NCBI GenBank assembly: GCA_965262785.1
Contig: OZ253559.1
Coordinates: 3,162,001 to 3,226,000, forward strand
Reading direction: 5' to 3'
Length of the DNA stretch: 64,000 bases
DNA from: G965218495 sp965262785
GTDB lineage: Bacteria; Bacteroidota; Rhodothermia; Rhodothermales; Bin80
Part shown: positions 37,701-46,306 of the stretch, piece by piece
Numbering within the stretch: the stretch's first letter is position 1
How the letters are laid out: each line of letters opens with the position of its first letter
Made by a program: the position numbers and the translations under genes
Notes under the pieces: model-generated
What the model was told of the DNA's origin: nothing
Databases searched by the model: none
The model's input: the letters and a program-made list of their open reading frames with translations, nothing else

Positions 37701-38160
37701 GCCCTACGAGCGGCCCCTGCCTGAGAGCGGGACGGTGCTGCGCATCATCAGCAACAAGCAGAACCAGCCGGGGGACCGGTACCTGCTCTCTACGCATGGC
37801 TATGGCGCGGTGCAGCCTGAAGGAGAAAGGGCCCGGGCGCGCCTGAAGGACATCGGCATCGTGCCGAACCCCTACAAGGGCGCCTCCAACTATGAGGTGA
37901 GCCAGCTGACCAGCGAGGTGCGGTTCACCAACCTGCCTGACGTGGCCACGATCCGGATCTTCACGCTCAACGGGACGCTGATCAAGACGATCGAGAAGCG
38001 GTCTCCCGGGGTGGCGACGATCTCGTGGAACCTGGTCACGGACTACAACCTGGCGATCGCCAGCGGGGTGTACCTGGTACACGTCACCGTGCCGGAGGTA
38101 GGCTCCACCGTGCTGAAGTTTGCCGTCATCAAGAAGCGCATCCAGCTGAATACGTTCTAG
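34705..38160 (+). CDS. Large secreted protein P1 with FN3-like domain and T9SS-like tail
   Basis: A 1,151-residue exported protein. The signal peptide is MRHSRTAFALTTVLLLAVGAESAEAQ. The N-terminal half contains a Ca-binding-like NGLDDDGDGEVDEEGG near residue 161 and GERPAILGDQSIWWVMNDRG. An FN3-like domain lies at about 492-640 (DQSVILEWKNATRSNNYLES, then YTTYRFGVQAYAY). The last ~100 residues (DIGIVPNPYKGASNYE, then IRIFTLNGTLIKTI and SGVYLVHVTVPEVG) look like a T9SS type A or related C-terminal domain, so surface export is likely. It is the first of three tandem relatives and the only intact one. No enzymatic motif was recognised; a structural or adhesive role is only a guess. Confidence 0.9.
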   Translation: MRHSRTAFALTTVLLLAVGAESAEAQRVGTCTSPLGEAYLDIGNVRARIFNNGNLFWRGPPYVYEVPKGGGAIAMFNAGIWVGGLVDGELRVAAARYGGYDFWAGPLDDNGEPPEDCSVYDRLYKVSRSDIDDYEATGTAASDLREWPTGLGAPTYAAPGNGLDDDGDGEVDEEGGEVIALLGQALAERKDRVIDLAAGERPAILGDQSIWWVMNDRGNDHGISPPIGLEVHAMAFAFKVPGPIGDATFYKYDFFYSGQDPLTDTYVGLYSDPDLGNWHDDWVGSDTVRGLGFGWNSDNEDEGIGGYGTPPPAVGVDFFQGPIVPSMGDAAHVSGTPVPDFRHLKMAHFMYYNNSGAVTGDPQNGEDYYNYMRGRWRDGILITEGEPGPLRCGFGGCPVVASMYAGDVGESDEDCQFWSECNSDANGTDRVAGDRRFVMSTGPFTISPGDPQQIIVGIVFARGANNFNSVTKMKQADDFAQAFVDANFFVPAPPASPALAATPADQSVILEWKNATRSNNYLESYSAVDPFTPDDDNDYLFEGYDVIQYDHGEDFVGRTIATYDVSNGVTRVVDGFPGEPLEVTATGSDSGVATSHTVTGLTNYTTYRFGVQAYAYNAPSYPKVYRGPIARVEVIPTRPTQDVSDAAMALAQDHGAPDFVAEADAVGDGEVFAHVTNPITLVDAHYAVEFFAQDFGKQPNSTTAEEDDTLDPLRPSALSRMGSSATTGVTYNILRGGEVLFDGTALDFPAPLRRGVFASDGLTFDVLGPPPGFKDFHVTANAAGPLDPPDYAGWGWAGFPDPRGLVVGLRTYQQVSGAVWGYHAGGAAQPFGPIEEGSSFLARALRGGTLLPYLGSYDYEQRFTQECADQIDGTLDVEHDCLAIRWYGDDALMEVPFTLWRAGIDTPEDRSDDLQMVPFICDSETCGGGTQHGVYDIGGDHPASGAANDPYTDWIYWNLPADTSPGSAGYRAFFRGDDQATVQVLARTVLVAWNEGTAPPYERPLPESGTVLRIISNKQNQPGDRYLLSTHGYGAVQPEGERARARLKDIGIVPNPYKGASNYEVSQLTSEVRFTNLPDVATIRIFTLNGTLIKTIEKRSPGVATISWNLVTDYNLAIASGVYLVHVTVPEVGSTVLKFAVIKKRIQLNTF

Positions 38161-38212
38161 CGGGAGGGTGCTGCAGATGTGGTCTTGCTATTGCCACCAC
38201 TCACGCACGGCA
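38161..38212 (+). repeat. Conserved downstream flank of P1, repeated after P2
   Basis: About 52 bp after the P1 stop (CGGGAGGGTGCTGCAGATG, then the TGTGGTCTTGCTATTGCCACC block) recur almost exactly after P2 at 41968-42019. The duplication unit therefore includes flanking DNA. No clear terminator hairpin is visible. Confidence 0.75.
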
Positions 38213-38298
38213 TGCGTCCCCTGTACGCGAAGCCACCCGAGACTTCCGCCACAGGTTCGCGCTTCGGCACCCTAGCACGGCCTAGTGGGCAGAACGCC

Positions 38299-38502
38299 TT
38301 GGGTGTGACAGGCCCGGAAATGTGTAAACAATGCGACGTGTGCCCGCCATCTGGAACGATTTCTACGATGCGTGCCGAAGGTGTCTAAGCCTAAACAGAA
38401 GACATGGATTCGCAAGTGAGTCGAACCAAGACCTGTGGCGGCACTACCAGCTATCCGCTACCCGCCCTTGCAGAGCCTGGCGGATTCTCACCAGACCGGA
38501 CC
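38299..38502 (+). promoter_or_regulatory. Conserved 204-bp upstream region of P2
   Basis: Same length and block order as the P1 and P3 upstream regions, and nearly identical in its last ~150 bp to P3. Probable promoter and leader for P2. Confidence 0.6.
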
Positions 38503-41500
38503 ATGCGGCGTTCGCAAGCAGCACTTGCGCTAACAACCGTGCTGTTCCTGTTGGCTGGAGCGGGATCGGCAGAGGCGCAAAAGGTCGGAACCTGCACGTT
38601 GGCCCTGGGCCAGGCCTACCTGGACATCAGCAATGTCCGAGCGCGCATCTATAATAGCGGGCAGCTGTTTTGGCGCTATCCACAAAAAGAGCCTTGGTCT
38701 GGCTATGAGGTACCCAAAGGGGGTGGCACACATACGGTCTTCACTTCTGGCATCTGGGTGGGCGGCCTGATCGATGGGGAGCTGAGAGTGGCGGCCACAA
38801 CCTGGAACGCTGGATAGTTTTGGTCCGGCCCACTGGACGACGATGGTAACCCGCCCGTTGACTGCTCGGTGTACGACCGCCTGTACAAGGTCAGCCGGTC
38901 GGACATAGATGACTATGAGGCCACGGGCACTGCGGCGTCTGACCTGCGGGAGTGGCCGACGGGCCTGGGAGCCCCCACCTATGCAGCGCCGGGCAACGGA
39001 CTGGATGACGATGGAGATGGCGAGGTCGATGAAGGCGTCGAGGCCATCGCACTGCTCGACCAGCCCCTGGATGCACGCAGAGATCGTGTCATCGATCTGG
39101 CGGCCGGCGAGCGCCCAGCGATCCTGGGCGACCAGTCGATCTGGTGGGTGATGAATGATCGTGGTAACGAGCACCGCATCCATGGTTCAGATACCCCACC
39201 CATCGGGCTCGAAGTGCATGCGATGGCATTCGCATTCGATGTGCCAGGCCCCATTGGCGATGCCACATTCTACAAGTATGATTTCTTTTACAATGGGGAA
39301 GACTCTCTTACGGATACATACGTGGGGCTCTTCAGTGACGTGGACTTGGGTAACTTCCAGGATGACTGGGTGGGGTCGGACACCGCGCGTGGCCTTGGCT
39401 TTGGATGGAACTCTGACAACTACGATGAAGGGGGTGGTGGCTACGGCACTCCTCCGCCTGCGGTTGGCTACGACTTCTTCCAGGGCCCAATAGTGCCGAG
39501 CAAGGGTGACACCGCGCACGTGAGCGGCGCTCCTGTGCTCGACTTCAAAAACCTGAAGATGGCCCACTTTCTGCTATGGCAGGGTGGCGGTGGCGTCACT
39601 GGGGACCCAGAAAATGGCGAGGCTTACTACAACTATATGCGCGCCCGCTGGAAGGATGGTAAGCCCATCACAGAAGGTGGAAATGGCCGGGACTTTTCTG
39701 ATATCCCTATAGCGTCCTCTTTACCGGGTGACGTAGGCGAAGGCGACGAAGACTGTCAGTTCTGGTCAGAATGCAACTACGATGATGCGGGCACAGACGT
39801 TATCGCAGCCGACCGTCAATTCTCCATGTCTACGGGCCCCTTCACCATCAGCCCAGAGAACCCCCAGCAGATCATCTTTGGCATAGTCTTCGCGCGGGGA
39901 GCGAACAACTTCAACTCCGTGACCAAGATGAAGCAGGCGGACGACTTGGCGCAGGCCTTCGTTGATGCCAACTTTTCCATGCCGGCGCCGCCAGCTGCCC
40001 CTGACCTCACGGCCACGCCCGCAGACCAGTCCGTGATCCTGGAGTGGAAGAATGCGACCCGCTCCAACAACTACCTGGAGTCCTACAGCGTGGTGGATCC
40101 CTTCATTCCGGGTGAAGACAACGAGTACCTCTTCGAGGGGTATGATGTCATTCAGTATGACCATGCAGAAGACTTTGTTGGTCGCACGATCGCAACCTAC
40201 GATGTGATTAACGGCGTTACGCGCGTGGTAGATGGGCTTGCCGGTCAGCCGCAGGAAGTCACCGCCACCGGTAGCGATAGCGGCGTCCTGACGTCGCATA
40301 CGGTCACGGGGCTGACGAACTACACGACGTACCGCTTTGGCGTGCAGGCCTACGCCTACAATGCGCCGTCATCTCCCAAGGTCTATCGCGGCCCCATAGC
40401 GCGCGTGGAAGTCATCCCGACCAGGCCCACCCAGGACGTGTCGGACGCTGCGCTGGCGCTGGCGCAGGATCAAGGCGCGCCGGACTTCGTGGCGGAAGCC
40501 GTAGCGGTGGGCGATGGGGAAGTCTTCGCGCATGTCACCAACCCGATCACCCTGGTGGATGCCAACTACGCGGTCGAGTTCTTTGCGCAGAACTTCGGGA
40601 AGCAGCCCAATAGTACCACTGCGGAAGAGGATGACACGCTGGATCCCTTGCGCCCGTCCGTGCTGCCCCGGATGGGCAGCAGCGCCACCACGGGTGTCAC
40701 CTACAACATCCTGCGGGGCGGCGAGGTGCTGTTTGACGGCTCTGCGCTGGACTTCCCTGCGCCCTTGCGGCGGGGCGTGTTTGCCAGCGACGGCCTCACC
40801 TTTGATGTGCTGGGGCCTCCGCCGGGCTTCAAGGACTTTCACGTCACGGCCAACGCGGCCGGGCCGCTCGACCCGCCGGACTACGCCGGCTGGGGCTGGG
40901 CCGGCTTCCCTGACCCGCGTGGCCTGGTGGTGGGGCTGCGCACCTATCAGCAGGTCAGCGGCGCGGTCTGGGGATACCATGCGGGAGGCGCCGCGCAGCC
41001 CTTCGGACCGATTGAAGAGGGCTCCTCGTTCCTGGCGCGGGTCCTGCGCGGTGGCACCCTGCTGCCCTACCTGGGGTCCTACGACTATGAGCAGCGCTTC
41101 ACGCAGGAGTGTGCAGACCAGATCGATGGCACCCTTGATGTGGAACACGACTGCCTGGCCATCCGGTGGTACGGCGATGATGCGCTGATCGAGGTGCCGT
41201 TCACCCTTTGGAGGGCCGGCATCGACACGCCCGAGGATCGCAGCGACGACCTGCAGATGGTTCCCTTTCTCTGCGACAGTGAGACGTGCGGGGGTGGCAC
41301 GGAGCATGGCGTATACGACATCGGGGGAGATCATCCGGCCTCGGGTGCGGACAACGATCCGTATACGGACTGGATCTACTGGAACCTGCCAGCGGACACG
41401 AGCCCCGGCTCAGCGGGCTACCGGGCGTTCTTCCGGGGGGACGACCAGGCCACTGTGCAGGTGCTGGCCCGCACGGTGCTGGTGGCCTGGAACGAGGGCA

Positions 41501-41967
41501 CGGCGCCACCCTACCAGCGGCCCTTGCCTGAGAGCGGGACGGTGCTTCGCATCATCAGCAACAAGCAGAACCAGCCGGGGGACCGGTACCTGCTCTCTAC
41601 GCATGGCTATGGCGCGGTGCAGCCTGAAGGAGAGCGGGCCCGGGCGCGCCTGAAGGACATCGGCATCGTGCCGAACCCCTACAAGGGCGCCTCCAACTAT
41701 GAGGTGAGCCAGCTGACCAGCGAGGTGCGCTTCACCAACCTGCCTGACGTGGCCACGATCCGGATCTTTACGCTCAACGGGACGCTGATCAAGACGATCG
41801 AGAAGCGGTCTCCCGGGGTGGCGACGATCTCGTGGAACCTGGTCACGGACTACAACCTGGCGATTGCCAGCGGGCTGTACCTGGTACACGTCACCGTGCC
41901 GGAGGTCGGCTCCACCGTGCTGAAGTTTGCCGTCATCAAAAAGCGCATCCAGCTGAACACGTTCTAG
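38503..41967 (+). pseudogene. Large secreted protein P2, interrupted by one amber codon
   Basis: A second copy of the P1-type gene, 1,155 codons long including the final stop. The signal peptide begins at 38503 (MRRSQAALALTTVLFLLAGA). Codon 105 is TAG (38815-38817), in the phrase AG-stop-FWSGPL; the paralog P3 has GAG (Glu) at this place, so one G-to-T change explains it. Everything else is intact: the Ca-binding-like NGLDDDGDGEVDEG, FN3-like region and C-terminal tail (DIGIVPNPYKGASNYE). The second half is almost identical to P1, while the first half is clearly diverged. Without suppression only a 104-residue secreted stub is made. A restart at 38869 would lack the signal peptide. Confidence 0.88.
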
Positions 41968-42019
41968 CGGGAGGGTGCTGCAGATGTGGTCTTGCTATTG
42001 CCACCACTCACGCGCGGCA
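41968..42019 (+). repeat. Conserved downstream flank of P2
   Basis: Near-exact copy of the 52 bp that follow P1. After it the P2-P3 intergenic sequence continues to the copy A insertion point at 42098. Confidence 0.75.
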
Positions 42020-42090
42020 TGCATTCCCAAGACGTGCGACGACCCGTGGTTACTACCACAGGCGCCTCGCGCTTCTGCACACGAGCGCGA

Positions 42091-42098
42091 TCCGGTGG
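42091..42098. repeat. 8-bp target-site duplication, left of IS copy A
   Basis: TCCGGTGG at 42091-42098 is repeated at 44765-44772 immediately outside the other end of the element. An 8-bp duplication is normal for IS256-family transposition. Confidence 0.88.
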
Positions 42099-42402
42099 GG
42101 GATTGCACAAAATTTAGTTGGGTTTCGGCGGCTTCTGCCGAGATGGGCCCTCAAAGTAGATATCTTTTGGCAATGGATTGCGCTTCGGGCCGAGAGTGTG
42201 GGTGCAAATGGGGCGGTGCATGCCTATGTGGGCCCAATTGCGTGCTCACACGCGGATTTTCGGGCGTAGGTAGGCTCGTGGAGTGACTTTCCGGGCACGA
42301 TATCCCGCAGGTATCCTCTGATCGCACGCGTAAGCGGCGATCTTGGCAGGGTGCAGCGCCTCAGAGCGTCCAGGCAGCTGCGGGTTTTGCGTTATGCCAG
42401 CG

Positions 42403-43719
42403 TCAGCAGCGCACTACTGCGCGGGGGCATCCAGCGGCAGGTGTTGCCTTTGCAGCCCTCTGGGGCTGGCAGACCGAATCCCCACTAACCCATCGACCCC
42501 CGGAGGTGCTCAGCACCTGGGTCAGCTCCTTCATGTCCTCCCGGCGTATCGGCTTCAGATTCGACTCGTACTGCATGAATATCGCCCCGCACCAGCGCTG
42601 ACGCATCCCCGATGATCCCCAGCGCTTCACGTTCCGTGATCGGTTCGCAATAATGCTGTTGAGGTTCTCGATGATGTTCGTCGTCTTCAGACTGTCTCTG
42701 ACAGCCTGGTTCCGCACCCCCAACCGGTGAAGCGTCAGCGTATCCTCCAAACCCTCCTCCAGACTGCGTGCGGCTTTCGGGCACGACCGCTGCAGCGCTT
42801 CATGCAGCGACACAAGCGCCGCCCGTGCCTCCTTGTACGTGGGTAGCTCCCAAGCCGCCTGAAGCCGACGCTTCATTTGCGTGGCCGCTGGCTTGCTTTT
42901 GATGTGACGCGTCACATTGGTACGCTTGTGCCACTGGCAGCGCTGGAATTCGACCGCATCCCCAAACACCGCGCCGATCCCCTTGCGAAGCCCGCGGCTG
43001 CCGTCCACCTGTACCAACAGCTTGTCGGTATGGGTGAAGCCCCGACGCAACAGATCCTGCAGCAGCGACTCCACCTGCGCACTGTTCTCGGTACGGCTTT
43101 CCGCAAAGCCCAGTACGACCTTCTCGCCCTCGGTCGTGATGCCCATCGCTACGATCATCTGCATACCAGCCAAATACTTGCCATCAAGCAGGAGCACCGC
43201 AAAGGTGTGCTGATCGAATCGGCGCGTCTCAAATGCCTTCAGTAGCGCTGCCGTCTGCGTAATGAAGGCGTTGCCTATGCTGCTGGCACTCAACCCCAGA
43301 CTATCGGTGAAGACTTGGGCCGCCTGCCTGTAATTGCGCCGCGACAGTCCACACAGCAACCTTCGTGTCACGCTTTCCCGGTCCATAAGCCCACGCTCGC
43401 GCAAGAGGCGGTACGTTTGCAGAGGACGCTCCTTTCGGGTTCGTACATTCCGCACGCGCGGAACGCGGACCGCAATGCGCTCCAAACCGACGCGGATGGA
43501 ACCCGGATTCGCCCCCCAGCGCTGAAAGCCGGTCTTATGGTGCTTCCCACGTGCGCCGCATATGAAGTGGGCCTCGGCTTCCATGACCCATGTGGCCATC
43601 TTGGTAAGAAGATGATCAAGACTTCCAAGGCAGCTGGCCAGGCCGATGAAATTCCTTTGCGCAAGCCCGCGAAGGTCCTCGATGAGTGATTGATCCAGCA
43701 TAGGGGTATGGGTCATCAT
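42403..43719 (-). CDS. IS256/Mutator-family transposase (orfB), copy A
   Basis: A 438-residue DDE transposase. The N-terminal region (LDQSLIEDLRGLAQRNFIGL, then GARGKHHKTGFQRWG) precedes the RNase H-like core. Catalytic candidates are D179 (LLLDGKYLAG), D239 (VQVDGSRGLRKG) and E351 (TTNIIENLNSII). The C-x2-H pair typical of the family is C261/H264 (QRCQWHKR). The C-terminal RWGSSGMRQRWC segment is also typical. The ATGA start overlaps the stop of orfA, so translation is probably coupled. The frame is intact and almost identical to copy C. Confidence 0.94.
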   Translation of the reverse strand: MMTHTPMLDQSLIEDLRGLAQRNFIGLASCLGSLDHLLTKMATWVMEAEAHFICGARGKHHKTGFQRWGANPGSIRVGLERIAVRVPRVRNVRTRKERPLQTYRLLRERGLMDRESVTRRLLCGLSRRNYRQAAQVFTDSLGLSASSIGNAFITQTAALLKAFETRRFDQHTFAVLLLDGKYLAGMQMIVAMGITTEGEKVVLGFAESRTENSAQVESLLQDLLRRGFTHTDKLLVQVDGSRGLRKGIGAVFGDAVEFQRCQWHKRTNVTRHIKSKPAATQMKRRLQAAWELPTYKEARAALVSLHEALQRSCPKAARSLEEGLEDTLTLHRLGVRNQAVRDSLKTTNIIENLNSIIANRSRNVKRWGSSGMRQRWCGAIFMQYESNLKPIRREDMKELTQVLSTSGGRWVSGDSVCQPQRAAKATPAAGCPRAVVRC

Positions 43720-44684
43720 ACGGCGTTGAGGTTGATGAGAATCTCACGAAGTTGTGGCAGATGGGCCGCATGGGCCACACGGCGCAGCTGAGCCTCGTGT
43801 TCCAACAGTGCCAGTGCCATCTGTTCGCGTTGCTGGAAAACGGCGCTGGCCGGGGTCTGCAACCTGCGACTGATGGCATCCATGAAGCGCATCACGCGCA
43901 GCCCCCGGTCGAGCTTGAGCAGCATGCCCGTGCGTTGAATCGTCAGAGATTGCTCCAGGCCCTCCCATAAAACCTTCGCTGCGGACCGATTGACGCGCGT
44001 CAAGTCCTGGTGAATACGGGTGAGTGCGCGTTCAGCTTCCCGGGCATCGAACCCGTTCCATGCCTGGCGGAGGCGATTGCGATACACAGGAACAAGGTCT
44101 TCCGGAAGACCACAGGTGACTTGATCCAACAGCGTATTGAGACAGCGCTGTATAGCGACCCTGGGGCCGAACACCTGGCGCACCGCCGATTGAAGTCCCG
44201 TACTGCTGGGCAGCACACAGAGCAGCCCATCGGCGGCCGAAAGACCACGATCGCACAGCGACTGCACAAAGGACGTAAGAGCAGAGACGTTTTCAGGGTA
44301 GCACGCTACCAGGCCAAGTATGCGGCGATAGCCCGTGATGGTCAGACCCGCTCCAAGAACGATGCTAACGCCGCGTGGGCACAGCCCGCGCAGCCAGATC
44401 GCAACGATCGGGTCGTCTTGCAGACTGCGCGAATGCAACAGCTGCCACGCTTCATTCAACTGCGCCGAGTCTGGCTTTGTGTCCTGGGCCGCAGCAGAAG
44501 CCTTGATCACTACGGGCGGTGGCACCGGCTGCTGATGCGCTGCCGGAATGGGCCAGTCGGTGGTCAATTGTTGCAGTATGTGCGTGCAGAGCTTCATCAG
44601 AAGCCGCCGCGCGTCACCGGAGGGATTGATCTGGGCGTCTGCAGGCGCCTCAGTGCTCCCCAAAACAGGCTGTGAGGGGTTCAT
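43716..44684 (-). CDS. Catalytically dead transposase paralog (orfA), copy A
   Basis: A 322-residue protein encoded immediately before the transposase. Residues 1-90 are unlike orfB and rich in Pro, Ala and Gln. Residues about 93-254 align by eye with orfB 173-335. One block (IWLRGLCPRG against LLLDGKYLAG, through to shared EN) has 10 of 38 identities, and another (AAKVLWEGLEQSLTIQR) has 11 of 23. The catalytic Asp of LDG is R99; the Asp of VDGS is P159 (CVLPSSTGL); the catalytic Glu region has become GLRVMRFMDA; the His of the C-x2-H pair is lost. The fold is probably kept without nuclease activity. A role in complex assembly, target choice or regulation is inference. Confidence 0.8.
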   Translation of the reverse strand: MNPSQPVLGSTEAPADAQINPSGDARRLLMKLCTHILQQLTTDWPIPAAHQQPVPPPVVIKASAAAQDTKPDSAQLNEAWQLLHSRSLQDDPIVAIWLRGLCPRGVSIVLGAGLTITGYRRILGLVACYPENVSALTSFVQSLCDRGLSAADGLLCVLPSSTGLQSAVRQVFGPRVAIQRCLNTLLDQVTCGLPEDLVPVYRNRLRQAWNGFDAREAERALTRIHQDLTRVNRSAAKVLWEGLEQSLTIQRTGMLLKLDRGLRVMRFMDAISRRLQTPASAVFQQREQMALALLEHEAQLRRVAHAAHLPQLREILINLNAV

Positions 44685-44740
44685 ATGGTTGGAAAGGAGT
44701 GGTGGAGGCTAGGGTCCACCTCCACAGCAACTTTCCAATT

Positions 44741-44764
44741 CCCAACTTGAATTTGTGCAATCCC
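44741..44764. repeat. orfA-side terminal inverted repeat of copy A
   Basis: Read inward it starts GGGATTGCACAAATTCAAGT and ends TGGG. It differs from the opposite end (42099-42122) at three of 24 positions. The 8-bp TCCGGTGG duplication follows at 44765-44772. Confidence 0.88.
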
Positions 44765-44782
44765 TCCGGTGGGGACAGCGCC

Positions 44783-44986
44783 TTGGGTGTGACAGGCCCG
44801 GGATTGTGTAAACAGTAAGTCGTTTACCCGCCATCTGGAACGATTTCTACGATGCGTGCCGAAGGTGTCTAAGCCTAAATAGAAGACATGGATTCGCAAG
44901 TGAGCCGAACCAAGACCTGTGGCGGCACTACCAGCTATCCGCTACCCGCCCTTGCAGAGCCTGGCGGATTCTCACCAGACCGGACC
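44783..44986 (+). promoter_or_regulatory. Conserved 204-bp upstream region of P3
   Basis: Same spacing and blocks as the regions in front of P1 and P2. Copy A inserted 10 bp further upstream (duplication 44765-44772), so any regulatory site upstream of this block has been separated from P3. Confidence 0.6.
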
Positions 44987-46226
44987 ATGCGGCACTCGCG
45001 AACAGCACTTGCGCTATCGACCATGCTGCTCCTGGCGGCAGGTGCGGGATCGGCAGAGGCGCAAAAGGTCGGGACCTGCACCTCGCCCCTGGGCGAAGCT
45101 TACCTGGACATCGGCAACGTCCGAGCGCGCCTTTTCAATAACGGGAACCTGTTTTGGCGCGGATCACCGTCCGTCTACGAGGTACCCAAAGGGGGCGGCG
45201 CAAGTGCGATCTTTAACGCTGGCGTCTGGGTTGGCGGCCTGGTAGGTGGGGAGCTGCGAGTAGCGGGTGCGCGCTATGGTGGCTACGAGTTTTGGTCCGG
45301 CCCGTTGGATGGCGATGGAAACCCGCCCATTGACTGCTCGGTGTACGACCGGCTGTACAAGGTCAGCCGATCAGATATAGACGACTATGAGGCCACGGGC
45401 ACTGCGGCGTCTGACCTGCGGGAGTGGCCAACGGGCCTGGGAGCCCCCACCTATGCAGCGCCGGGCAACGGGCTGGATGACGATGGAGATGGCGAGGTCG
45501 ACGAGGAGGGCGGCGAGGTCATCGCCCTGCTTGACGAGCCCCTGGCTGGGCGAAAAGATCGCGTCATCGATCTGGCGGCCGGTGAGCGTCCAGCGATCCT
45601 GGGCGACCAGTCGATCTGGTGGGTGATGAATGATCGGGGAAACGAACACCGGGTCACACGTTCACCACCCGTTGGAATCGAAGTGCATGCGATGGCATTC
45701 GCATTCAATGTGCCTGGCCCCATTGCCGATGCCACGTTCTATAAGTATGACTTTTTTTACAGTGGAAAAGACTCTCTCACAGATACATACGTGGGGCTCT
45801 TCAGTGATCCCAACCTGGGAAACTGGCAGGATGACTGGGTGGGGTCAGACACCACGCGTGGCATCGGCTTTGTGTGGAATTTTGACAACTACGACGAATG
45901 GAATTATGGATACGGCACTCCTCCACCCGCACTTGGCTACGACTTCTTCCAGGGCCCAGTAGTGCCGAGCATGGGAGACACCGCGCATGTGAGCGGGACT
46001 CCGATGCCTGATTTCAGAAACCTGAAGATGGCCCACTTTATGTACTACACCAATGGAGGATGCGTCACTTGCGACCCGCGATATGCCTCGGGATTCTACA
46101 ACTATATGCGCGGTCGTTGGAATGATGGGAAAACTATCACGGAAGGTGGGAATGGCCGGGACTTTTCTGACATTCCTATCGCGTCCATGTTTCCGGGCAA
46201 TGTAGGCGAAAGTGACGAAGAGTGTC
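44987..46226 (+). pseudogene. Large secreted protein P3, truncated by IS copy B
   Basis: The first 413 codons of a third P1/P2-type gene. The signal peptide is MRHSRTALALSTMLLLAAGA, and the Ca-binding-like NGLDDDGDGEVDEEGG and GERPAILGDQSIWW stretches are present. It stops in VGESDEEC, where the element copy B begins at 46227; the frame then reads into the IS to a stop at 46282. The remainder (FN3-like part and C-terminal tail) is absent from the window, so it was deleted or moved. It is a mosaic: the N-terminal part resembles P1 (NGNLFWRG) and the middle resembles P2 (FWSGPL, NPP.DC). Confidence 0.9.
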
Positions 46227-46306
46227 GGGATCGCACAAATTCAAGTTGGGAATTGGAAAGTTGCTGTGGAGGTGGACCCTAGTCTCCACCATTCCTTTCC
46301 AACCAT

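Larger units (their letters stand above)
42099..44764 (-). mobile_element. IS256/Mutator-like two-gene element, copy A (2,666 bp, complete)
   Basis: Complete element on the minus strand with imperfect 24-bp terminal inverted repeats (42099-42122 and 44741-44764). Both begin GGGATTGCACAAA and end AGTTGGG, with 21 of 24 positions identical. It is flanked by the 8-bp duplication TCCGGTGG. It carries orfA (dead transposase paralog) and orfB (transposase), overlapping by ATGA, followed by a ~300-bp tail without a gene. Its length is identical to copy C. It lies in the P2-P3 intergenic region; removing it restores a sequence colinear with the P1-P2 intergenic region. Confidence 0.93.

Noticed and set aside
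36634..38082. A 482-codon minus-strand frame antisense to P1
   Set aside because: It is rich in Arg, Gly and His and caused by GC-rich third positions of P1. It has no recognisable domain.
38815..38817. Pyrrolysine or other recoding at the P2 amber codon
   Set aside because: P3 has Glu at this place, the site is not a catalytic position, and nothing in the window suggests a Pyl system. Simple nonsense mutation is the default.
44010..44675. A 221-codon frame antisense to orfA, also present in copies B and C
   Set aside because: It is an overlapping antisense frame with no known motif and no start-site evidence. The orfA frame shows the transposase similarity.
34501..46226. A diversity-generating retroelement acting on P1-P3
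   Set aside because: No reverse transcriptase and no template/variable repeat pair with adenine-biased changes were seen. Tandem duplication and gene conversion explain the pattern.
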